Shown piece by piece: positions 1 through 5,628 of a stretch of DNA of 5,731 nt (position 1 is the stretch's first letter; each line of letters starts with the position of its first letter). Location: positions 148-5,878 of the forward strand of contig DHMA01000195.1 of assembly GCA_002405555.1 (NCBI GenBank). The letters run 5' to 3'. A program made the position numbers and the translations under genes. Below the pieces are notes generated by a model. That model searched no databases. It was not told where the DNA came from and saw only the letters and a list, made by a program, of their open reading frames with translations. The stretch comes from Opitutia bacterium UBA4654 (GTDB lineage Bacteria > Verrucomicrobiota > Verrucomicrobiia > Opitutales > Intestinicryptomonadaceae).

Positions 1-563
1 TAGTTGGCGATCTTGGGGTGCGCCTTGCTGACCACGCTGAGCAGCGTGGACTTGCCCACGTTGGGAAAGCCTACAAGTCCCACGTCTGCAATCGTTTTAA
101 GCTCTAAAATAACGCGTTTGGTTTCGGTTTTTTCTCCCGTCTGCGAAAAATGCGGGGCGTGCCGCCTTGCGTTGGTAAAACGCGCGTTGCCCTTGCCGCC
201 GTCGCCGCCGACGAGAACGACCTTTTTCTGCCCGTCCTCGAACATATCGGCTATAACGTTTTTGGTTTCTTTATCGCGTATCACGGTGCCGAGCGGAACC
301 TTTAAAACGAGATGCGCGCCGCTTTTACCGAAGCAGTTTTTCGGCTGCCCCGCAGAACCGTTTTCCGCCACGAATTTGGTTTTGTAATAATAATCCGCAA
401 GCGAAGACAAGTGCTTGTCCGCGACGAAAATCACGTCGCCGCCCTTGCCGCCGTCGCCGCCGTCGGGACCTCCGTGGGGAATGAATTTTTCGCGGCGGAA
501 GCCCGCGCAGCCCTTGCCGCCGTCCCCAGCCCTCAGCGATACCGTTGCTTCATCGACAAACAT
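1..563 (-). CDS. obg: Obg-family GTPase (ribosome assembly / stress GTPase), C-terminal part cut off by window edge
   Basis: Obg binds the large ribosomal subunit in the cytoplasm, couples GTP hydrolysis to 50S maturation and is usually essential. The visible 187 residues begin MFVDEATVSL and form the glycine-rich Obg fold (about residues 1-158), with GDGGKG-type repeats at 13-18, 34-41 and 119-125 (for example GGPDGGDGGKGGD at 31-43). The G domain starts near 160, with the P-loop GFPNVGKS at 165-172. The sequence KIAN at 184-187, just before the edge, is where the switch I segment (usually YPFTT) begins. The rest of the G domain and any C-terminal domain lie outside the window; family members are usually about 340-430 residues. 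The ATG at 561-563 is chosen because it gives the canonical Obg N terminus and has a good ribosome binding site. The gene follows argH with a 36-base gap on the same strand and no terminator between them, so co-transcription is likely. The family assignment is very secure. Confidence 0.97.
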   Translation of the reverse strand, partial: MFVDEATVSLRAGDGGKGCAGFRREKFIPHGGPDGGDGGKGGDVIFVADKHLSSLADYYYKTKFVAENGSAGQPKNCFGKSGAHLVLKVPLGTVIRDKETKNVIADMFEDGQKKVVLVGGDGGKGNARFTNARRHAPHFSQTGEKTETKRVILELKTIADVGLVGFPNVGKSTLLSVVSKAHPKIAN

Positions 564-568
564 TTTTT

Positions 569-576
569 CCCTTCCT
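569..576 (-). promoter_or_regulatory. Ribosome binding site of obg
   Basis: On the minus strand AGGAAGGG lies five A residues before the obg ATG. It is the only convincing Shine-Dalgarno sequence among the complete gene starts here, and it supports the ATG at 561-563. It sits inside the 36-base argH-obg gap. Confidence 0.8.
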
Positions 577-599
577 GTTCGGTTGCGGCGAATCTACGC

Positions 600-2015
600 C
601 TATTTTTTCAGGGCTTCGCGCCACGCCGCTATTTGCGACTCTATCTGGCGAGCCCCGGGCATGCCGATTTTCTCGCGCATGGCAAACGCGCGTTTGAGGT
701 CGAAAACGTCGCGCCAAGATTTGTCGGCCTTGTCGCAGATTTCGAAAACGTCGGCGTCGTCGAGCTTGTCTATCGGCGTCTTTTTGCGCTCCGAAAGCGC
801 GACGATTTCGCCCACGCAGTGGTGCGCCTTTCTGAACGGAACGCCGCGCATGACGAAATAGTCGGCGAGGTCGGTCGCAAGCAGAAGCGGGTCGGACACG
901 GCGAGGTCGCACTTGTCTTTGCGGAACTTGATTTTCTTTGCGCATTCGGTCAGAACGTCGAGGCAAATGGAGGTTTGGGCGAACGAGTCGAAAATCGGGG
1001 GTTTGTCCTCCTGCAAGTCGCGGTTGTATGTGAGCGGAAGCCCCTTGACGAGCGCGAAAAGCGCGGAAAGATTGCCGATGAGCCGCGCGGATTTTCCGCG
1101 CATAAGCTCGAACGCGTCGGGGTTTTTCTTCTGCGGCATAAGCGACGAACCCGTCGTGAACGTGTCGGGCAGCGAAACGAACGCGAACTCCGACGTGTTC
1201 CAAATTATGACGTCTTCCGAAACCCTCGAAAGATGCACGCCGAGCGTCGCGCAGGCGAACGCGAATTCGAGGAAAAGGTCGCGGTCGGCAACGGCGTCCA
1301 TGCTGTTGCCCGTAAGGACGGGGTCTCCCGTTTCGGGGTCGGTAAAGCCGAGAAGCTCGGCGGTTTCGAGCCTGTCGATGGGAAGCGTCGTTCCCGCAAT
1401 CGCCCCGCTGCCCAGCGGGCACACATTGGCGGCGTCAAAAGCGAATTTAAAACGCTCAACGTCGCGGGCGAACATTTCGACCCACGCAAGAACGTGGTGC
1501 GCCGCGCTCACGGGCTGGGCGCGTTGCAAGTGGGTGTAGCCGGGAATGAAAACCGCCCTGTTTGCGTCGGCAAAATCCACAAGCACGCGCAGAAGCTTTT
1601 CGAGCTTTGCGACAATCTCCGCGCAGGCGTATTTGAAGAAGAGGCGCATGTCGGTGGCAACCTGATCGTTGCGGCTGCGGGCAGTGTGGAGCTTTGCGGC
1701 GGCGGGAACTTCCTTTGTGAGCGCCTGCTCGATGTTCATGTGGACGTCTTCGAGCGACGCGCTCCACTGGAAGTCTCCCTTTTCGATTCTCTTTAAAATT
1801 TTCGCAAGCCCGTCCACAATCTGTTTGCATTCCGACTTCGAGATGATTCCCGTTTTTGCGAGCATTTTTGCGTGCGCCGTCGAGCCTTGAATGTCGAAAC
1901 GCGCAAGGAGTTTGTCGAACGATACGGACTCGCTGAAACGCAACATCAAATCGCTGGGGGCTTCCGAAAACCTGCCGCCCCAGCTTGCCTGAGATTCTTT
2001 TCCGTCTTTTTTCAT
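600..2015 (-). CDS. argH: Argininosuccinate lyase
   Basis: It cleaves argininosuccinate to arginine and fumarate, the last step of arginine biosynthesis, as a cytoplasmic homotetramer of the fumarase/aspartase superfamily. The 471-residue product has normal family length and is complete. It starts with the typical SWGGRFSEAPSDLMLRFSES stretch (11-30). The three conserved superfamily regions are present: TARSRNDQVATD at 111-122, YTHLQRAQPVS at 160-170 with the catalytic-type His162, and the signature GSSLMPQKKNPD at 289-300, whose Ser pair 290-291 contains the catalytic base on the mobile loop. NSMDAVADRD at 237-246 is another family block. The only in-frame initiator is the ATG at 2013-2015, because the frame is closed by TAA about 12 codons upstream with no ATG, GTG or TTG between. 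No Shine-Dalgarno sequence is adjacent. It lies just upstream of obg and diverges from ppdK. Nothing looks truncated or broken. Confidence 0.97.
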   Translation of the reverse strand: MKKDGKESQASWGGRFSEAPSDLMLRFSESVSFDKLLARFDIQGSTAHAKMLAKTGIISKSECKQIVDGLAKILKRIEKGDFQWSASLEDVHMNIEQALTKEVPAAAKLHTARSRNDQVATDMRLFFKYACAEIVAKLEKLLRVLVDFADANRAVFIPGYTHLQRAQPVSAAHHVLAWVEMFARDVERFKFAFDAANVCPLGSGAIAGTTLPIDRLETAELLGFTDPETGDPVLTGNSMDAVADRDLFLEFAFACATLGVHLSRVSEDVIIWNTSEFAFVSLPDTFTTGSSLMPQKKNPDAFELMRGKSARLIGNLSALFALVKGLPLTYNRDLQEDKPPIFDSFAQTSICLDVLTECAKKIKFRKDKCDLAVSDPLLLATDLADYFVMRGVPFRKAHHCVGEIVALSERKKTPIDKLDDADVFEICDKADKSWRDVFDLKRAFAMREKIGMPGARQIESQIAAWREALKK

Positions 2016-2188
2016 ACTGCAAAAAACTACAACACAAGTTCCCCCTCTTTACAACAAAAAAGCTGAACGGCTCGCGCCCGTTATTTCAATTTGCCGTCCG
2101 CTTAGCCGACGGACAGGCGCGGTTTTCCCTCGGACGCGGGAACAACAACGGAAGCCGCCGTCCGACAGCGCAAGAACCCCGACGCGTT

Positions 2189-2260
2189 ATTCACGCAAGC
2201 GCGGGAATGACGGGCGCGGCAGCCCCCCCCCGCAGGCGCGGGTTTCCGAGCTTTTCGGAA
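2189..2260. repeat. Palindromic extragenic repeat-like element with internal direct repeat and C9 run
   Basis: Three features cluster. First, ATTCACGC (2189-2196) and GCGGGAAT (2201-2208) form an 8-bp inverted repeat with one mismatch and a 4-base loop. Second, GCAAGCGCGGG (2195-2205) recurs as GCAGGCGCGGG (2232-2242), 10 of 11 identical. Third, TTCCGA (2244-2249) and TCGGAA (2255-2260) form a perfect 6-bp hairpin. A run of nine C at 2223-2231 lies between the copies. Read on the minus strand, the block resembles the widespread CGTCATTCCCGC-type intergenic palindromes whose spurious translation ends in VIPA-like residues. That resemblance is from memory. Whether this is a multi-copy repeat in the genome cannot be judged from one copy. 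Confidence 0.4.
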
Positions 2261-2279
2261 TTCGCCGCGCTTCGTTTGC

Positions 2280-2314
2280 TTGACATTTTTTTAATATATG
2301 TAAAAATTATTGAA
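2280..2314 (+). promoter_or_regulatory. Candidate promoter of ppdK
   Basis: A perfect TTGACA (-35 consensus) at 2280-2285 heads a roughly 35-base A/T-only-like patch inside otherwise GC-rich DNA. The -10 box is not clear. AATTAT at 2305-2310 (19-base spacer) and TAAAAA at 2301-2306 (15-base spacer) each match four of six consensus positions. Transcription would start around 2315-2322, giving an untranslated leader of about 210 bases before the ppdK ATG. The AT-rich patch could also serve leftward transcription of argH. Confidence 0.45.
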
Positions 2315-2322
2315 TAAAGCCC

Positions 2323-2496
2323 GCCGCTTTGCGGCCTGAAAATCTCGCAACCGCGCTCTGTCGGACGCATTCGGAGGGGCTTTACCGTCGGTCGAAAACG
2401 CCGGCGGAATCGGGGACAGTCCGCTCCCGCAGACACCGACCGACGCGAAGCGTTCCCGCTCGGAACGCCGCGCGCCGCAAGAGTCGGTCGGCGGAC
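2323..2496 (+). promoter_or_regulatory. Structured 5' leader of ppdK with mutually exclusive pairings (candidate RNA regulator)
   Basis: Downstream of the candidate promoter the sequence can fold extensively. GCCGC (2323-2327) and GCGGC (2331-2335) form a hairpin with a TTT loop at the presumed 5' end. Segment B, CGACCGAC at 2437-2444, can pair with upstream segment A, GTCGGTCG at 2387-2394 (9 bp when 2386 and 2445 are included). It can equally pair with downstream segment C, GTCGGTCG at 2483-2490 (9 bp with 2436 and 2491). A and C are identical, so the two folds exclude each other. The B-C fold encloses a perfect 7-bp hairpin, GCGTTCC (2450-2456) with GGAACGC (2462-2468). It can be continued outward by GTCCG (2419-2423) with CGGAC (2492-2496). 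No known riboswitch family is recognised. Neither fold covers an obvious ribosome binding site or makes a poly-U terminator, so any mechanism is open. Confidence 0.35.
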
Positions 2497-2532
2497 AATC
2501 AAATAAACGAAAATAACGAAAGACAAAATACC

Positions 2533-5310
2533 ATGGCAAAAAAAGTTGCTAAAAAAGCCCCCACAAAAAAAGCTTCCGCAAAACCGGCAAGTTCCAAAAA
2601 CAAAAAATATACATACCTGTTCGGAAGCAAAACCGACGGCGACGCAAAAATGCGCAACCTCCTCGGCGGCAAGGGCGCAAACCTCGCCGAAATGGCGAGA
2701 ATAGGCCTGCCCGTCCCTCCTGGGTTCACAATCACGACGGAAGTCTGCACGCACTTTTACGACAACGGCAAAAAATATCCCGCGTCGCTCGAAGCGCAGG
2801 TTAAGGCGGGCGTGCAGTCGGTCGAAAAGCAGATGGGCAAAATCTTCGGCGACGAAAAAGACCCCCTGCTCTTCTCGGTCCGCTCAGGCGCGAGGGAATC
2901 GATGCCCGGCATGATGGACACAATCCTCAACCTCGGACTCAACGACAAAACCGTTGAGGGGCTTTCCGCAAAAACAAACAACCCCCGCTTTGCGTGGGAC
3001 TGCTACCGCAGGTTCGTCCAAATGTACGGCGATGTCGTAATGGGCGTTCAGGCGCGAAACGAAGCCGAAACGGAGCCTTTCCACAAAGTGATGGAAACGC
3101 TGAAAGCGGAAGTCGGCGCAAAGCTCGACACAGACCTCGACGTCGACGCGCTCAAAGAGCTTGTCAAACGCTACAAAGCCCTGATTAGGGAACGCGCGGG
3201 CAGGAGCTTCCCGCAGGACGTCTACGACCAGCTTTGGGGCGCAATCGGCGCGGTGTTCGGCTCGTGGATGAACGAACGCGCAATCATCTACCGTCAAAAA
3301 TACAACATTCCCGCAAGCTGGGGCACGGCGGTAAACGTGCAGACAATGGTCTTCGGCAACAAGGGCGAAACGAGCGCGACGGGCGTCGCCTTCACGCGCG
3401 ACCCCGCCAACGGCGAAAACGAATTCTACGGCGAATACCTCATCAACGCGCAGGGCGAGGACGTCGTGGCGGGCGTGCGCACCCCGCACAAAATTTCCGA
3501 ACTCTCGAAGGAAATGCCCAAGGCGTTCAAGGAGCTGCTGGCTATCCGCAAGAAGCTCGAATCGCACTTCAAGGACATGCAGGACTTCGAATTTACAATC
3601 GAGGAAAACAAGCTCTACATGCTCCAAACCCGAAACGGCAAACGCACGGGACTTGCGGCGGTGAGAATAGCGGTCGAAATGAACAGGGAACGCTTCATGG
3701 ACGAAAAAACCGCGCTGCTGAAAATTCCCGCAGACTCCATTTCAAGCCTGCTCGTTCCCGTGTTCGACCCCGCGTCGGTCAAAAAGGCGAAAGTCGTCGC
3801 AAAGGGGCTGCCCGCAGGCCCCGGGGCGGCGTCGGGCGAAGTCGTGTTCACGGCGGCGCAGGCGGAACTTGTGGCGTCGCGCGGGCGCAAATCGGTTCTC
3901 TGCCGCGAGGAAACTTCCCCCGAAGACCTGCGCGGAATGATTGCCGCGGAGGGCATTCTTACATCGCGCGGCGGCGTAAGCTCGCACGCGGCGCTCGTCG
4001 CCCGCCAAATGGGCAAGGTCTGCATTTGCGGCGCAAGCGACGTCTCGATGGACTACGAAAAACGCCTCATGTCGATTGGCGACATCGTAATCAAGGAGGG
4101 CGACTACATCTCGATTGACGGCACTACGGGCGAAATCTTCCTCGGCGAAATCGACAACGCCCCAAGCGAAGTAATCCGCGTGCTTTCGGGCAAAATGAAA
4201 CCCGCAAAAAGCTACACTTACAGACTGTTCGACACCGTCATGAAGTGGGCCGACAAATACCGCAAACTCGGCGTCCGCACAAACGCCGACACCCCCGAAC
4301 AGGCAAAACGCGCGGTGCAACTCGGCGCGGAGGGAATCGGGCTTTGCCGCACAGAACACATGTTCTTCGAGGGCGACAGAATCGACGCCGTGCGCGAAAT
4401 GATTCTCGCCACCGACAAAGCCGAACGCGAAAAGGCGCTCAAAAAACTCCTGCCCTACCAGCGCAAAGACTTCGAGGGAATCTTCAAGGCGATGGACGGG
4501 CTGCCCGTAACGGTCAGACTCCTCGACCCCCCCCTGCACGAATTCCTGCCGCACGAAAGCGCGGCGCGAAACGCGCTCGCGGAAAAAATGAACCTTCCGC
4601 CCGAAATCCTCGTCGAACGCTGCAAGGCTCTCGAAGAGCAGAACCCGATGCTCGGACACAGAGGCTGCCGACTCGGCAACTGCTTCCCCGAAATCACGGA
4701 AATGCAGGCTCGCGCGATTTTCGAGGCGGCGGCTTCACTGCTGAAAAAAGGCAAAAAAGTGAAAGTCGAAATCATGGTTCCGCTCGTCGGATTCGTGAAA
4801 GAGCTGAAATTTCAGGCGGAGGCAATCGCAAAAACATGCGCGGCTGTCGAAAAGGAAAAGAAAGTCAAAATAGACTACATGCTCGGCACTATGATTGAAG
4901 TTCCGCGCGGGGCGTTGACTGCGGACGAAATCGCGGAAGTTGCGCAATTCTTCTCGTTCGGCACAAACGACCTCACCCAAACGGGGCTTGGCATGAGCCG
5001 CGACGACGCAGGCAGCTTCCTCGGACGCTACAAGGAGCTGGACATTCTGCCGAAAAACCCGTTCGCGTCAATCGACGTTGACGGCGTGGGACAGCTTGTG
5101 AAAATCGGCGCGGAAAAGGGACGCTCTGTACGCAAGGACATAAAACTCGGCGTATGCGGCGAACACGGAGGCGACCCCGATTCAATCAACTTCTTCAACG
5201 ACGTCGGATTGAACTACGTCAGCTGCTCGCCGCCGCGAGTGCCCGTAGCCCGACTCGCCGCGGCGCAGGCGGCACTCAAAACCGCCGCCGCCCAAAAGCC
5301 GAAGAAATAA
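2533..5310 (+). CDS. ppdK: Pyruvate, phosphate dikinase
   Basis: It interconverts pyruvate + ATP + Pi and PEP + AMP + PPi in the cytoplasm, working in glycolysis or gluconeogenesis. The 925-residue product is complete against about 875 for the family. The N-terminal ATP-grasp part contains LGGKGANLAEM, SVRSGARESMPGMMD (Arg117) and LQTRNGKRT (Gln365, Arg367). The swivelling phosphohistidine domain has GGVSSHAALVARQMGK with catalytic His485; the usual Thr two residues before it is Ser483. The C-terminal PEP/pyruvate barrel has GLCRTEHMFF (Arg606), TVRLLDPPLHEF (Arg662), GTMIEVPR (Glu789), SFGTNDLTQ (Asn812, Asp813) and GVCGEHGGDP with catalytic Cys875. All correspond to residues known in the Clostridium symbiosum enzyme. 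Residues 1-25 are a Lys/Ala/Ser tail before KYTYLFG, where many homologues begin, and the last ten residues are again Lys/Ala-rich. The ATG at 2533 fits best, since the frame open upstream from 2329 gives only Arg-rich sequence. No strong Shine-Dalgarno is visible; the upstream bases are A-rich. It stands alone between a structured leader and a terminator. Confidence 0.98.
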   Translation: MAKKVAKKAPTKKASAKPASSKNKKYTYLFGSKTDGDAKMRNLLGGKGANLAEMARIGLPVPPGFTITTEVCTHFYDNGKKYPASLEAQVKAGVQSVEKQMGKIFGDEKDPLLFSVRSGARESMPGMMDTILNLGLNDKTVEGLSAKTNNPRFAWDCYRRFVQMYGDVVMGVQARNEAETEPFHKVMETLKAEVGAKLDTDLDVDALKELVKRYKALIRERAGRSFPQDVYDQLWGAIGAVFGSWMNERAIIYRQKYNIPASWGTAVNVQTMVFGNKGETSATGVAFTRDPANGENEFYGEYLINAQGEDVVAGVRTPHKISELSKEMPKAFKELLAIRKKLESHFKDMQDFEFTIEENKLYMLQTRNGKRTGLAAVRIAVEMNRERFMDEKTALLKIPADSISSLLVPVFDPASVKKAKVVAKGLPAGPGAASGEVVFTAAQAELVASRGRKSVLCREETSPEDLRGMIAAEGILTSRGGVSSHAALVARQMGKVCICGASDVSMDYEKRLMSIGDIVIKEGDYISIDGTTGEIFLGEIDNAPSEVIRVLSGKMKPAKSYTYRLFDTVMKWADKYRKLGVRTNADTPEQAKRAVQLGAEGIGLCRTEHMFFEGDRIDAVREMILATDKAEREKALKKLLPYQRKDFEGIFKAMDGLPVTVRLLDPPLHEFLPHESAARNALAEKMNLPPEILVERCKALEEQNPMLGHRGCRLGNCFPEITEMQARAIFEAAASLLKKGKKVKVEIMVPLVGFVKELKFQAEAIAKTCAAVEKEKKVKIDYMLGTMIEVPRGALTADEIAEVAQFFSFGTNDLTQTGLGMSRDDAGSFLGRYKELDILPKNPFASIDVDGVGQLVKIGAEKGRSVRKDIKLGVCGEHGGDPDSINFFNDVGLNYVSCSPPRVPVARLAAAQAALKTAAAQKPKK

Positions 5311-5325
5311 ATCTTGAAAAACCAC

Positions 5326-5357
5326 AAACGCGGGGCAAACAACCCCGCGTTTTTTTT
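5326..5357 (+). terminator. Intrinsic terminator of ppdK
   Basis: AAACGCGGGG (5326-5335) and CCCCGCGTTT (5343-5352) form a perfect 10-bp stem with a 7-base loop (CAAACAA), running into eight T at 5350-5357. It begins 15 bases after the ppdK stop codon. This is a textbook Rho-independent terminator that closes the ppdK unit and marks the change to AT-rich DNA. Confidence 0.93.
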
Positions 5358-5422
5358 GCCCATTTTTGTACTCCTATGCTCGATTATTGAACATTAACAA
5401 AATCTAAATACTTTAAAAGAAT

Positions 5423-5451
5423 TTGACGACAAATATCTAATAGCCTAAAAA
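5423..5451 (+). promoter_or_regulatory. Possible promoter of the RHH gene pair
   Basis: TTGACG (5423-5428) is followed after 17 bases by TAAAAA (5446-5451), matching five and four consensus positions. Transcription would then begin almost at the ATG at 5460, implying a leaderless or nearly leaderless mRNA. That is compatible with the absence of any Shine-Dalgarno sequence there. TTGAAC at 5387-5392 is an alternative -35 with a poorer -10. In DNA this AT-rich, chance matches are common. Confidence 0.25.
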
Positions 5452-5459
5452 TTAAATTC

Positions 5460-5627
5460 ATGCCAAACCGTTTATCATCAAATAAAGTGCGTATTTGTGC
5501 CGCGATTGAAAAAAGGCTTGTTTTTAAAGCCAAAATTTTAGCAAAAAAGGACGGCACAACATTAACAAACATAATACGCGAAGCAATCGCCCAATATGTA
5601 GACATGCAACGCGAAAAGAAAGATTAA
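5460..5627 (+). CDS. Small ribbon-helix-helix (CopG/Arc-type) DNA-binding protein, 55 aa
   Basis: The 55-residue product begins MPNRLSSNKVRI and has the layout of a minimal ribbon-helix-helix protein. A short strand with alternating residues (VRICAAI, 10-16) would contact DNA as a two-stranded sheet in the dimer. Helix A follows (about 17-30, EKRLVFKAKILAKK), then the turn DGTTLT (31-36) and helix B (about 35-50), with IIREAIAQYV at 38-47 matching the typical IxREAIxxY pattern. The protein ends in a charged REKKD tail, is basic and has no membrane segment. Such proteins act as repressors, antitoxins, or plasmid and conjugation accessory factors; the sequence does not say which. There is no adjacent Shine-Dalgarno sequence. 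Its stop codon is one base from the start of a similar gene, so the two are likely translated together. It lies in AT-rich DNA unlike the upstream genes. The fold is inferred from pattern, not from a search. Confidence 0.7.
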   Translation: MPNRLSSNKVRICAAIEKRLVFKAKILAKKDGTTLTNIIREAIAQYVDMQREKKD

Positions 5628-5628
5628 A

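Larger units (their letters stand above)
2016..2532. other. 517-base divergent intergenic region between argH and ppdK
   Basis: No believable protein is encoded here. The frames open on both strands are low-complexity Arg/Pro/Ala translations without family resemblance. From left to right it holds: an A/T-rich stretch next to the argH start (2021-2060), with AGAGGGGG on the minus strand at 2041-2048; GC-rich sequence with several GTCCG/CGGAC words (2096-2100, 2110-2114, 2131-2135, 2160-2164, 2362-2366, 2419-2423, 2492-2496); a palindromic element with a run of nine C (2189-2260); an AT-rich promoter-like patch (2280-2316); and a structured leader before ppdK (2323-2496). The argH promoter could not be placed. 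It may lie in the same AT-rich patch facing left, or near 2050-2110. Confidence 0.7.

Noticed and set aside
312..1796. 494-codon open frame on the plus strand opposite argH and obg
   Set aside because: It is antisense to two clearly recognised genes, has a low-complexity Arg/Val/Ala-rich translation, and is explained by GC-rich codon bias of the real genes.
2050..2110. Search for an argH promoter on the minus strand (TTGAAA-like box around 2080-2090)
   Set aside because: No acceptable -10 box lies 15-19 bases downstream, so the promoter was left unplaced.
2329..2532. Extension of ppdK upstream to the TTG at 2329, adding 68 residues
   Set aside because: The added sequence is Arg-rich with no PPDK similarity, overlaps the structured leader, and starts with TTG without a ribosome binding site. 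The ATG at 2533 already precedes the conserved region.
2191..2754. 187-codon minus-strand frame spanning the intergenic region and the ppdK 5' end
   Set aside because: Its translation is low complexity and overlaps ppdK. Its C-terminal VIPALA-like end is what spurious translation of an extragenic palindrome looks like.
3742..4659. 305-codon open frame on the minus strand inside ppdK
   Set aside because: It is a shadow of the ppdK reading frame, with no recognisable domain and a biased composition.
5333..5361. Alternative pairing GGGCAAA (5333-5339) with TTTGCCC (5355-5361), a possible antiterminator
   Set aside because: It is weaker than the perfect 10-bp terminator stem it would disrupt and has no leader context. 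It is probably incidental.
5384..5605. 73-codon minus-strand frame opposite the first RHH gene
   Set aside because: It is hydrophobic with no family pattern, whereas the plus-strand frame matches an RHH layout and has an adjacent paralogue on the same strand.
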